Assembly: GCF_024623785.1 (NCBI RefSeq)
Contig: NZ_JANKBZ010000006.1
Span: 372,001-436,000, forward strand
Length of the DNA stretch: 64,000 nt
Reading direction: 5' to 3'
Source of the DNA: Archangium lipolyticum
GTDB lineage: Bacteria > Myxococcota > Myxococcia > Myxococcales > Myxococcaceae
Shown here in pieces: positions 27,553 to 35,582 of this stretch. The notes below the pieces were generated by a model, which was not told the DNA's origin, did no database searches, and saw nothing but the letters and a program-made list of their open reading frames with translations. Position numbers and translations under genes: made by a program. How positions within the stretch are numbered: the stretch's first letter is position 1; every line of letters starts with the position of its first letter.

Positions 27553-28095
27553 ATGCAGAAGCAGGTCGTTCCGGCCAACGTCGAGGTGGTGGGCCAATCG
27601 CTCATGGCCATCCTCAACGCACTGGAGCTCATCAAGACGCAGGCGCAGAAGCTGCTGGCCGACCATGGCATTCCGAACATCGAGCCGGAGGGCTGGTACT
27701 CCATGCGCAACGCCATCGCCGCCATCGAGGCCATCGAGCAGAAGATCGGCCCGGTCACCATGCGCGCGGTGGGCCGTAAGGTTCCGGACCACGCCCTCTT
27801 CCCGCCCGAGGTGCGCACGCTGCGCGAGGCCCTGCAGGTGCTCAACGTGGCCTACCAGATGAACCACCGCGGGCATCAGAACGGCAACATCGGTGGCTAC
27901 CACTTCGAGCCGATGGGAGAGCGCGGAGGCCGCATGGTCTGCGACACGCCCTACTCCTGCAACTTCGACCACGGCGTCATCGAGGCCATCTGCGAGCGCT
28001 TCCGGCCAAAGGACGCGACGTGGGTGCGCGTCGACCACGGCTCGGGCTGCCGGCAGAAGGGCAGCGTCGCCTGCATCTACCACATCCGTTGGTGA
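27553..28095 (+). CDS. V4R-like domain protein, hypothetical
   Basis: A 180-residue soluble protein. The N-terminal half is helical (LMAILNALELIKTQAQKLL). The C-terminal half reads NGNIGGYHFEP, DTPYSCNFDHGVIEAICERF, then DHGSGCRQKGSVACIYHIRW. The closing G-x-G-C...G...C-x-Y-x-I-x-W pattern is the usual end of V4R/HNOB-like ligand-sensing domains, where the two Cys lie near the ligand pocket. I suggest a small-molecule or metal sensor, without proof. No partner gene overlaps it; the convergent neighbour is the end of the ECF-sigma operon. Confidence 0.55.
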   Translation: MQKQVVPANVEVVGQSLMAILNALELIKTQAQKLLADHGIPNIEPEGWYSMRNAIAAIEAIEQKIGPVTMRAVGRKVPDHALFPPEVRTLREALQVLNVAYQMNHRGHQNGNIGGYHFEPMGERGGRMVCDTPYSCNFDHGVIEAICERFRPKDATWVRVDHGSGCRQKGSVACIYHIRW

Positions 28096-28107
28096 GGGGG
28101 CCCGCGG

Positions 28108-28569
28108 CTACTTCGCGGCGGGAGAGGAGAGCACGAGGATGAGCTCCCCGCCCACGTGCTTGCCGGCGCGCTGGTAGACGGAGCCCTCACGACCCAGCTC
28201 CACGTCCACGGCGGACAACTGAGGCACCTCCACGCGGAGGGTGGCGGTGTCGCCCTGCATGCGCAGCAGCCGCAGCGAGGCGTTCACCCCGTTGGGCAGC
28301 TTCACCTCGGTGGACTCCTTGCTGCCCACCTCGAGCGACTGCTGGGACAGGAGCTTGAAGGAGGTGAAGTTGAAGTTCTGACGCTGGAACGTCTCCTTCA
28401 TCTTCTGGAGCGAGGAGGGCTCCACCTCGGTGCCCTTGCGCGAGACGAGCACCACCTCCACCTGCACCTTGAGCTTCTGCTGCTCCTGGGCCTGGGCCAC
28501 CAGCGGAGTCAACAGCAGGCCCACCAGCGCGAGCACCAGCACGTTCATCGTCGAGTGCGTCGTCTTCAC
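28108..28569 (-). CDS. exported hypothetical protein of the ECF-sigma operon
   Basis: A 153-residue protein with a clear signal peptide (MNVLVLALVGLLLTPLVAQA|Q). The mature part is a small beta-rich domain (KLKVQVEVVLVSRKGTEVEP, TATLRVEVPQL, GKHVGGELILVL). Its start overlaps the anti-sigma stop by 4 bp (ATGA), so it is the third cistron of sigma, anti-sigma and exported protein. This position suggests a periplasmic sensor or effector of the same stress response. No family recognised. Confidence 0.75.
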   Translation of the reverse strand: MKTTHSTMNVLVLALVGLLLTPLVAQAQEQQKLKVQVEVVLVSRKGTEVEPSSLQKMKETFQRQNFNFTSFKLLSQQSLEVGSKESTEVKLPNGVNASLRLLRMQGDTATLRVEVPQLSAVDVELGREGSVYQRAGKHVGGELILVLSSPAAK

Positions 28570-29195
28570 AGCTCACCTCCCTTGGGCCGGGCATCCTTGG
28601 CGGGATCATCCTTCGGGTCCAGCTCGTCGTGCTTGCCCGCGTCCCGCGAACCCTGCGGCGAAACGGCCGAGGCGTCGTGCGGGGTGTCCTGATCCACCAC
28701 CCAGATGATGGTGTTGCCATCATCGGACTCGAGCACCACGGGGGCCACCTTGGCGCCCTCGGAGGCGCGAACCGCGCGCACCCGCATCCGGTCCCCGCCG
28801 TAGCCCATGGGCACCTCGTTCTGGGACATGAGCAGCGGCACGAGCACCAGCACGAGCACCGCCGCCGTGGCCAGCGAGGAGACCATGGCCGTGCGGTGGT
28901 AGAGGAAGAGCTCGGAGAGGGAGATGCGCAGCCGCTCCAGCAGGGGCGGACGCTCGGGCGTCACCCGGGCCATGACGCGCTGGGTGAAGTCCTTGAAGTC
29001 CACCTCGTCCACGGCCATCTCGAGCCCCACGCGCAACAGGGCGGACTCGGCGCGCAGGTCCGCCGCGCGGGTGGCGCAGTCGCGGCAGGCCGCCAGGTGG
29101 CGCTCCACGTTGACTCGCTCAGCGGGGGACACCTCCCCATCGATGTAGGGGGACAGCAGTGGGATGAAGCGCTCGCACGCGGGATTTCCGGCCAT
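28566..29195 (-). CDS. zinc-finger anti-sigma factor (zf-HC2)
   Basis: A 209-residue single-pass protein. The N-terminus has CERFIPLLSPYIDGEVSPAE then HLAACRDC, the H-x3-C-x2-C zinc motif of ECF anti-sigma domains. One membrane helix lies at about residues 100-122 (MVSSLATAAVLVLVLVPLL). The periplasmic tail is acidic and ends in a Lys/Asp-rich segment. It should hold the upstream-encoded sigma factor at the membrane until a signal releases it. ATG 29195 is chosen; a GTG nine bases upstream lacks a ribosome binding site. Confidence 0.88.
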   Translation of the reverse strand: MAGNPACERFIPLLSPYIDGEVSPAERVNVERHLAACRDCATRAADLRAESALLRVGLEMAVDEVDFKDFTQRVMARVTPERPPLLERLRISLSELFLYHRTAMVSSLATAAVLVLVLVPLLMSQNEVPMGYGGDRMRVRAVRASEGAKVAPVVLESDDGNTIIWVVDQDTPHDASAVSPQGSRDAGKHDELDPKDDPAKDARPKGGEL

Positions 29196-29264
29196 GTTCC
29201 TCACCCGGTGTAATGGGGGACTGGAGGGTTGGACGGCAGGTGGGGACCGATATTCCAGGTCCTT

Positions 29265-29885
29265 TCACTCACTGCCCACCCCGCTCTTGGCCTCGTCCAA
29301 CTCCAGGTATTCACTCAGGATTTTCTGCACCTTCGCCCGCGCGTGGAAGAGCCGGCTCATCACCGTGCCCTTGGGGATGTCCAACGTGCGGGAGAGGTCC
29401 TCATAGGACATTCCCTCGATTTCGCGCAGCAGGAGGATGGCGCGATGCTTCTCGGGAACGGCCGCGAGGGCCTCCTGGATTTTCTCCGCCAATTCGCGGC
29501 GCAGCGCGCTCTTCTGGGGGTTGGTCCCCAGGCGGCTGCCCAACGCGCCGATGCGGGCCTCGGACAGGTCGTTGTTGGCGACGGACTCGTCGAACTCCTC
29601 GGTCTCCCCACCGGCGGCGCCCTTCCGACGCATCACGTCGATACAGATGTTGACGGTGATGCGGTAGAGCCAGGTGTAGAAGGACGAGTCGCCCTTGAAG
29701 TGGTCCAGGTACTTGTAGACCTTGACGAACGCCTCCTGGGAGACGTCCATCGCCTCTTCCTTGTCCTTCAGCATGCCCAGCGCGACGGCGTACACCTTCC
29801 GCTGGTAGCGTTCGACCAGGAGCTTGAAGGCGCGTTGGTCTCCGCTGCGGACACGCTTGACGAGAGTGAGATCGTCGGTAGCCAA
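29265..29885 (-). CDS. rpoE1: ECF RNA polymerase sigma factor, RpoE-like
   Basis: A 206-residue sigma factor with region 2 (LLVERYQRKVYAVALGMLKDKEEAMDVSQEAFVKVYKYL) and region 4 (PEKHRAILLLREIEGMSYEDLSRTLDIPKGTVMSRLFHARAKV). It directs RNA polymerase to stress or envelope promoters and is presumably held by the zf-HC2 protein encoded 69 bp downstream. It resembles M. xanthus RpoE1, which is tied to motility, but the symbol is a similarity-based guess. Autoregulation is usual for this class; no certain ECF promoter was identified upstream. Confidence 0.88.
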   Translation of the reverse strand: MATDDLTLVKRVRSGDQRAFKLLVERYQRKVYAVALGMLKDKEEAMDVSQEAFVKVYKYLDHFKGDSSFYTWLYRITVNICIDVMRRKGAAGGETEEFDESVANNDLSEARIGALGSRLGTNPQKSALRRELAEKIQEALAAVPEKHRAILLLREIEGMSYEDLSRTLDIPKGTVMSRLFHARAKVQKILSEYLELDEAKSGVGSE

Positions 29886-29991
29886 GGGTGCGCCACCCTA
29901 GCATGAGCGCCCCGGGGCCCAAGCATTCCGTGTAACTGGCCGTTCACCGCCGGGCGGCTTCACGGCCCGGCGAGCGAAATCACCAACAGTG

Positions 29992-30020
29992 TTGACTGGG
30001 AAGCGGGCAGGCCCAGGCTA
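29992..30020 (+). promoter_or_regulatory. candidate promoter of the SMR gene
   Basis: TTGACT at 29992-29997 and AGGCTA at 30015-30020 with 17 bp between. The -35 matches well and the -10 only partly. Confidence 0.3.
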
Positions 30021-30064
30021 CGCCCCCCTTCCAGGGGACCCAGCCAACGGAGGAGCTCCAGACC

Positions 30065-30397
30065 ATGCCCGCCTACGTCTATCTCGGCATCGCCATCATC
30101 GCCGAGGTCATCGCCACCTCGGCCCTCAAGGCCACCGCGGAGTTCACCCGGCCCGGGCCCACCGCCCTGGTCGTCGTGGGCTATGGCATCGCCTTCTATT
30201 GTCTGAACCTGTCGCTGCGCTCGATTCCGGTCGGCATCGCCTACGCCATCTGGTCCGGCCTGGGCATCGTCCTGGTCGCGGTGGCCAGCTACGTGCTCTA
30301 CCAGCAGAAGCTCGACCTGGCCGCCATCCTCGGCATGGCGATGATTCTCGGGGGCTGCCTCGTCATCAACCTGTTCTCGAAGAGCGCCGCCCACTGA
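30065..30397 (+). CDS. small multidrug resistance (SMR) efflux protein, EmrE-like
   Basis: A 110-residue protein with four membrane helices, the normal SMR length. Helix 1 carries the essential Glu in IIAEVIATSALK, equivalent to EmrE Glu14, and the loop and helix 3 read SIPVGIAYAIWSGLGIVLVA, an SMR signature. It functions as an antiparallel dimer exporting cationic compounds against protons. It is a monocistronic gene, convergent with the pilin-like gene. Confidence 0.94.
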   Translation: MPAYVYLGIAIIAEVIATSALKATAEFTRPGPTALVVVGYGIAFYCLNLSLRSIPVGIAYAIWSGLGIVLVAVASYVLYQQKLDLAAILGMAMILGGCLVINLFSKSAAH

Positions 30398-30412
30398 GTC
30401 ACAGGCTCCCGG

Positions 30413-30916
30413 TTACTCCTCCTCCCGCTCCGCCGTCACCGGAGAGGTCATCCCGTTGGCGTCCAAGGTGACCCGGAAGACGGAGACCTGGCCGTCACCG
30501 TCGAGGTCCCCCCGCGCGTAGCAGGTGACCTCCGCCTCGCCCAGGGGCGTCTCCTGCACCAGCACCTGGTACTGGTAGCGGATGCGCTCGCCGGGGGCGA
30601 AGCCGATGAGCTTCAGGTTCTCATCCGGCTCGAAGGGCACCGCCCTGCCGCCCCGCGGCACCTCCTTCGGCACCGGGCCCGCGGCGAGGAAGACGCCGTG
30701 CTCATCCCGGTAGGACTGCACGTCACCACAGAGGCGGAGCACGTTGACACGCGCCTCCTGGTTGAGGGCCTGGTCCTGCACGGGGAACCTGCGGCTGATG
30801 AAGTAGAAGGCGCCGCCGGCCACCGCCATCAGGCACGGCACGGCGAGCACCGCCGCCCCCAGGGCCACCTTCTTCCACGTGGCCATGCGCGGCTTGTCGG
30901 GAACGGGGTTCTCCAC
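30413..30916 (-). CDS. single-pass protein with pilin-like layout, hypothetical
   Basis: A 167-residue protein: a short cytoplasmic head, one hydrophobic helix (VALGAAVLAVPCLMAVAGGAFYFI, about 17-40), then a soluble domain with NQEARVNVLRLCGDVQSYRDEHGVF. That segment and the calcium-like DLDGDGQVSVF loop recall minor pilins or pseudopilins, although no prepilin peptidase site (G/A-F-T-x4-E) is present. It follows hemF by 18 bp and may be cotranscribed. Function unknown. Confidence 0.6.
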   Translation of the reverse strand: MENPVPDKPRMATWKKVALGAAVLAVPCLMAVAGGAFYFISRRFPVQDQALNQEARVNVLRLCGDVQSYRDEHGVFLAAGPVPKEVPRGGRAVPFEPDENLKLIGFAPGERIRYQYQVLVQETPLGEAEVTCYARGDLDGDGQVSVFRVTLDANGMTSPVTAEREEE

Positions 30917-30934
30917 GGGGGACCCTCCTCCTCG

Positions 30935-31837
30935 TCAGCGAGCGCCCGCCCAGTCGCGGGGGTTGCGCAGCACCTCCACCAGCCTCGCCTCCTCGGTACC
31001 GGGAGCCGGATGGTGGTCGTAGCGCCAGCGCACCTGCGGGGGCAGCGACATGAGGATGGACTCGGTGCGCCCCTTCGTCTCCAGGCCGAAGGTGGTGCCC
31101 CGGTCCCACACGAGGTTGAACTCCACGTAGCGCCCGCGCCGCACCTCCTGCCAGAAGCGCTGCGCGTCCGAATAGGGCGTGTCCTTGCGCCGCTCGGCGA
31201 TGGGCAGGTACGCGGGGAGGAAGGCCCGGCCCGCGTCCTTCACGAAGGCGAACTCGCGCTCCAGGTCGCCTCCCACGTTCTCGAAGAAGATGCCGCCCAC
31301 CCCGCGCGTCTCCTCGCGGTGGCGCAGGTAGAAGTACTTGTCGCACGCCTCCTTGAAGCGCGGGTAGTACGCCGGGTCGTGCCTGTCACACACCTCCTTG
31401 TGGACCCGGTGGAAGTGCACCGCGTCCTCCTCGTGGAGGTAGTAGGGCGTCAGGTCTGCGCCGCCGCCGAACCAGGCCTTCCCGCCCTGGTGGATGAAGC
31501 GGTAGTTGGCGTGCACGGTGGGCACATACGGGTTGAGCGGGTGCAGCACGAGCGAGATGCCCGCGGCCCAGAAGGTGCGGCCCTCGCCCTGCAACTTCTT
31601 GGCGAAGGCCTCCTCCAGCTCGCCGAACACCACCGAGGTGCTCACGCCGCCCTTCTCCAGCACGGCCCCGTCCTCCAGCACGCGGCTGCGCCCACCACCG
31701 CCTCCCGGCCGCTGCCAGGGGTCCTCGCGGAACCGGGCCTTCCCATCCAGCCGCTCCAGGGCGCCGCAGATGTCGTCCTGCAACGCGTGGATGAACTCCA
31801 CCATCCCCTGCTTCAACTTCTCCACGTCCACCGTCAT
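30935..31837 (-). CDS. hemF: aerobic coproporphyrinogen-III oxidase
   Basis: A 300-residue enzyme of the oxygen-dependent HemF family, converting coproporphyrinogen III to protoporphyrinogen IX in haem synthesis. Hallmarks are GGGGGRSRVLEDG, GVSTSVVFGEL, PTVHANYRF, AWFGGGADLTPYYL, and GVGGIFFENVGG. Also present are ERRKDTPYSDAQRFWQEVRRGRYVEFNLVWDRGT-type C-terminal motifs split across 170-230, followed by SLPPQVRW. Length is normal. Its start overlaps the stop of the upstream exported-protein gene by 4 bp, so the two are translationally coupled. Confidence 0.96.
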   Translation of the reverse strand: MTVDVEKLKQGMVEFIHALQDDICGALERLDGKARFREDPWQRPGGGGGRSRVLEDGAVLEKGGVSTSVVFGELEEAFAKKLQGEGRTFWAAGISLVLHPLNPYVPTVHANYRFIHQGGKAWFGGGADLTPYYLHEEDAVHFHRVHKEVCDRHDPAYYPRFKEACDKYFYLRHREETRGVGGIFFENVGGDLEREFAFVKDAGRAFLPAYLPIAERRKDTPYSDAQRFWQEVRRGRYVEFNLVWDRGTTFGLETKGRTESILMSLPPQVRWRYDHHPAPGTEEARLVEVLRNPRDWAGAR

Positions 31838-32589
31838 GGGTTCTCCTGGGTCGCCACGGGCGCCTCGAACTGCACCGGGGGCACGGCGGGAGCCGTGTTG
31901 CCCGCCGCGTCGAAGACCTCCACCTTCGCGCGGTAGCTCTTGCCATCCTCCAGGGCGAAGGCGCCACTACAAGCCTCGTGCCCCACCAGGGCCACGCCAT
32001 CGTGCAGCGGGGTGACGTAGTGCTGGGCCGCCACGTCCTCGCCGCGGCGCGAGAGCGTCACCACCGCGTAGGCGGGACTGTCCTCGGCCAGCGACATGCG
32101 CAGCTTGACGAAGCGCTCGGAGCCGTCGCGGGTGCGGCGGAAGAGGCCCTCGCTCACGGCGGGCCGCTTGAGCCAGCGCGGACGCGACACGTCCTGGCCC
32201 CGGCCACTGTGCCACTCGGGGGACGGGGAGCCCCCTCCGTTGAGCACCTTCACGTCGGGCAGCACGTCGTCCAGGCGCAGCGTGTAGGAGAGGCCCGGCT
32301 TGAGCGGGCCCGAGGGCCGGAGCACCACGGCGGAGCGCCCCAGGGAGCTGATCCACCCGCGCTGGATGCGCACCTCCACCTCGTGGCCATCCGCCTGGAG
32401 CCGCAGGACGCGGCCAGGCAATTCGGCCACCCGGGAGCTGAAGGCGCCGAGGCCCTCGAGCAGGAAGCGGGTATTGGTGGGCACCACCGCGCCGGGAGCG
32501 GGGAACACCTGCACCCCATCGGGGCAGGCGGCGCGTGCGGCCGGAGCGGTCAGGAAGAGGAGGACGAGGAGCGGGACGACGGGTCGCAC
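31834..32589 (-). CDS. exported hypothetical protein coupled to hemF
   Basis: A 251-residue secreted protein from GTG 32589, chosen because it begins directly at a signal peptide (PVVPLLVLLFLTAPAARA). An upstream ATG would add 36 basic residues. The mature part has three or four beta-sandwich stretches (Ig-like), for example VQVFPAPGAVVPTNTRFLLEG and YRAKVEVFDAAGNTAPA, typical of cell-surface domains. The four-base overlap with hemF is unexpected for an exported protein. No family recognised. Confidence 0.6.
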   Translation of the reverse strand: MRPVVPLLVLLFLTAPAARAACPDGVQVFPAPGAVVPTNTRFLLEGLGAFSSRVAELPGRVLRLQADGHEVEVRIQRGWISSLGRSAVVLRPSGPLKPGLSYTLRLDDVLPDVKVLNGGGSPSPEWHSGRGQDVSRPRWLKRPAVSEGLFRRTRDGSERFVKLRMSLAEDSPAYAVVTLSRRGEDVAAQHYVTPLHDGVALVGHEACSGAFALEDGKSYRAKVEVFDAAGNTAPAVPPVQFEAPVATQENP

Positions 32590-32839
32590 GAGGCCAATGA
32601 GTCTGCGCTGACCCGGCGCCGGAGGCCAGTAATCCCGATGGCCTCCCCGCGGCTTTCCCCTGGCCAGGGACCTGGGAGTCATGACGCGGCCCGCCATCGG
32701 GGTCCGGAGAGGACCTCGGGAGTCCCGTGGTCGGCCCGCTCGTCACCGAGTCTTGGCCTGGCCGCCTGGTGGGCAGCTTCCCATCATGTTCCCCGTGCTC
32801 TCCCGCGACACCTGGTGAACACGGGCAGGCCGGACGCCC

Positions 32840-33127
32840 TCAGTGCATGGGACGGCCGTCGTCGGTGAGGACGATGGTGCCGTAGCGCGACTCGTAATTG
32901 GCGACGCCCTCCTGCAGCACCTTCAACAGGCGCTTGACGTGCTTGGGGTTCAGGATGACGCGCGAGAGCACCTTCGCGCGCACCGGATGCGGCTGGACGT
33001 GGATGAAGTCCAGGGTGAACTCCGTCTCCGTGTGGTTGACGAGGGCCATGTTCACGTACCGACCATTGGCCACATCGTCATCTATCTGAATCGGCAAGGG
33101 CTCGGGAGGCTTGGGTGTATCCGACAT
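32840..33127 (-). CDS. DUF3467-family protein
   Basis: A 95-residue soluble protein with the DUF3467 pattern: RYVNMALVNHTETEFTLDFI, then AKVLSRVILNPKHVKRLLKVLQEGVANYE, ending in a short beta-strand. This family is small, widespread in bacteria, and of unknown biochemical role. Length is typical. It is divergent from the esterase gene, with the two starts about 47 bp apart. Confidence 0.8.
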   Translation of the reverse strand: MSDTPKPPEPLPIQIDDDVANGRYVNMALVNHTETEFTLDFIHVQPHPVRAKVLSRVILNPKHVKRLLKVLQEGVANYESRYGTIVLTDDGRPMH

Positions 33128-33174
33128 GGGGGGGGCATACCGCCGTCCGCGGGCCGTGACTAGACTGAGTCACG

Positions 33175-33993
33175 GTGAGAGCACAGCGGATGGACCCGGA
33201 GAAGACGGCGCCGTTCGAGCTGGGGCGGGGAGAGGATGCCTGCCTTCTGCTGCATGGCTTCACCGGGAGCCCCTGGGACGTGCGCCCGCTGGGCGAGGCG
33301 CTGGCGGCACGAGGCCTGTACGTGCGCGCCATCCAACTGCCGGGCCACGGCACCACCCCCGAGGCCCTGCTGAGCGTGGGACACCGGGACTGGGAGCGCG
33401 CCGCGGCCGAGGCCCTGCTGTCGCTGCGCGACCACCGGCGGGTCTTCGTGGCGGGGCTGTCCATGGGCGCCCTGCTGTCGGTGATGCTCGCGGCGGACTA
33501 CCCGGAGCGCGTGCACGGGCTGGCGCTCATCGCCCCGGCGCTGCGCTTCAAGGGGCCGAAGATGTGGCTGCTCAAGCGCCTGCGCCACGCCGGCCTGCTG
33601 GAGCGGGTGAAGCCCTGGGTGGAGAAGACCGGAACGGACCTCTCCGATCCGGCGGTGCTCGCCGAGGCGCCCATCCTCCCGGCGTTCCCCTCGGCGCGGT
33701 TGCAGGACCTGTGGACGCTGCAGGACGCGGCGATGGAGGCCCTGCCCCGGGTGCGCTGCCCCGCGCTGGTGGCGGTCGCCGAGCAGGACCATGTGGTGGA
33801 CCCCGAGGGCGGCCGGTTCCTGGCTCGAGGCCTCACCGCGTCGCCCCAGGTGCGCCACATCTCGCTGCAGGACGGCTTCCACATCATCCCGCGAGACAGG
33901 GGCGGACCCCTGCTCGCCTCGGAGGTGGGCACCTTCTTCGACCGGCTGCGATTATCGGACAGCCCTACGCGCCCAGCGGCAGGGATACGGTGA
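33175..33993 (+). CDS. alpha/beta-hydrolase, carboxylesterase-like
   Basis: A 272-residue cytoplasmic hydrolase. The oxyanion region reads CLLLHGFTGSPWDVRPLG, the nucleophile elbow is AGLSMGAL (Ser), the acid is in AVAEQDHVVDP, and the catalytic His in QDGFHIIPRD. The pattern matches Est30-type carboxylesterases or monoacylglycerol lipases. The start is GTG 33175 or ATG 33190. The 3' end overlaps the convergent MEDS kinase gene by 29 bp, so the C-terminal residues after RLRLSD are encoded opposite the kinase end. Confidence 0.87.
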   Translation: MRAQRMDPEKTAPFELGRGEDACLLLHGFTGSPWDVRPLGEALAARGLYVRAIQLPGHGTTPEALLSVGHRDWERAAAEALLSLRDHRRVFVAGLSMGALLSVMLAADYPERVHGLALIAPALRFKGPKMWLLKRLRHAGLLERVKPWVEKTGTDLSDPAVLAEAPILPAFPSARLQDLWTLQDAAMEALPRVRCPALVAVAEQDHVVDPEGGRFLARGLTASPQVRHISLQDGFHIIPRDRGGPLLASEVGTFFDRLRLSDSPTRPAAGIR

Positions 33994-35329
33994 AGGTGGA
34001 GCCCTCCCCCAGCCGGCTCTCCACCGAGATGTCCCCGCCGTGCGCCTGGGCGATCTCCCGGGCGATGTAGAGCCCCAGTCCCAGGCCACTGGCCTCGTTG
34101 GCGCTGATGGCCCGCTCGAAGCGTTCGAAGACGCGGGAGCGGTCCTCCTCGCGCAGCCCGAGTCCCTCGTCCTTCACGGACAGGTGCGCCCATTGCCCGT
34201 CCGCCGTCACCTCGATGCGCACCGGCTTGCCCGCACCGTACTTGAGCGCGTTGGACAGGAGGTTGAGCAGGATCTGCTCGAGGCGGCCCCTGTCCCACAG
34301 ACCCGTCACCTCGTGGCCGCGGGAGACCTCGAGCCGCACGCCCGCGTTCGCGAACTCTCCCGACATGCGGTCCACCACGTCCTCGACGAGCCCGCGCAGC
34401 TCCACCTGGCCCAGGTCGAGCGTCAGCTTGTTCGCATGGACGCGCGAGACATCGAGCAGGTCGGACACGAGCCGCGACAGGCGGCGCAGTTGCCGGTCCG
34501 TGCGCTCGATGGTGCGCGCCACGTTCTCCGGCATGAGGGCCGACAGGTCTCCCCGCGCCAGGGCGCGCGTGAGGGACTGCACCTGCAGCTTGAGCGACGT
34601 CAGCGGCGTGTTGAGCTCGTGGCTGGCCACGGACAGGAACTCGTCACGCGCCTGGACGGCCCGCTCCAGCTTGCGCTCCGCGCCCCGGAAGCGCTGGAGC
34701 TGCTGAATCATCCAGTCCACGCGCTGCTCGGTGGAGCCCTGGCCCAGCACCATCGCGGGCGTCTCGTAATAGAGGTTGGGACACACCTGGTTGCCGACGA
34801 TGGCGACCGGGTGGGTGCGCAGCACGTCGCGGATGATGTCCGCGCCAAAGCGCTCGCGGTTGTACTGGCAGATGGCCGAGGCGCGGCTCCCCGGGAAGAA
34901 GTGGCTCAGACGGGCCTCGTACTCGATGAGCCCCTCACACCCGCACTCCTGGCCCAGGGCCCACGTCATCTCGCCCGTCACCCGGAAGCCGGTCCGGCCC
35001 GCGGCGACCGCTGCCTGCACGGTCTGGTCGAGGAAGGAGATCATCGCCGGCGGGTCGAACTTTCCGAAGCGCAGGTAGGCCTCGCGCTTGGTGGCGAACG
35101 TCAGCTGGCCCGAGCGCTCGTGCGCCTCGACATCCACCCCGTGGGTGCGAAAGGCCCGCCGGACTTCGTTCAGGCTCCGGTCGTCGATGACGTACAGGCA
35201 CGCCTCGTTGCGCGCCAGGCCCTCGGCCATGTAGGGCACCACCGCGTCCCACTGCTCCCTGGCGTTCTCGTACACCAGGCACAGGTGGTCGCCAGGGCCC
35301 ATTCGTTGAAGCTCTTTGTGGATCTCCAT
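33965..35329 (-). CDS. histidine kinase with MEDS sensory domain
   Basis: A 454-residue soluble kinase. Residues 1-170 are a MEDS domain (GDHLCLVYENAREQWDAVVPYMAEGLARNE, CLYVIDDRS), the sensory module first named from methanogens and methylotrophs (DcmR). HisKA follows with H237 in SVASHELNTPLTSL, then HATPase with NLLSNALKYGAG, VKDEGLGLREEDRSRVFERF, and GLGLYIAREIAQAHGG. No response regulator is adjacent. ATG 35329 begins directly at the MEDS domain. It is divergent from the ABC operon. Confidence 0.9.
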   Translation of the reverse strand: MEIHKELQRMGPGDHLCLVYENAREQWDAVVPYMAEGLARNEACLYVIDDRSLNEVRRAFRTHGVDVEAHERSGQLTFATKREAYLRFGKFDPPAMISFLDQTVQAAVAAGRTGFRVTGEMTWALGQECGCEGLIEYEARLSHFFPGSRASAICQYNRERFGADIIRDVLRTHPVAIVGNQVCPNLYYETPAMVLGQGSTEQRVDWMIQQLQRFRGAERKLERAVQARDEFLSVASHELNTPLTSLKLQVQSLTRALARGDLSALMPENVARTIERTDRQLRRLSRLVSDLLDVSRVHANKLTLDLGQVELRGLVEDVVDRMSGEFANAGVRLEVSRGHEVTGLWDRGRLEQILLNLLSNALKYGAGKPVRIEVTADGQWAHLSVKDEGLGLREEDRSRVFERFERAISANEASGLGLGLYIAREIAQAHGGDISVESRLGEGSTFTVSLPLGA

Positions 35330-35582
35330 CCGCTCGTGTTCTCTTGACCCTCGGTGTCGAGGAGTAGGTTCAAGTCGTTGGGGGACAGACAAGACACACC
35401 GGGAGTCCGGGGCATTCCATCCCGCCCGGGGCAGGACCCAACCAGGAAGCGGATGCCTCCTGGCTTGCCCCTCATGAGTGCGAAGAGGAAGGCGTGAGAA
35501 GGGCCCATCATCCACCCGTGAAGACGGCCATGCATCGAAACCATGCAGGAGTGTCACGAATCCATTAGGCACTCCCCCACGC

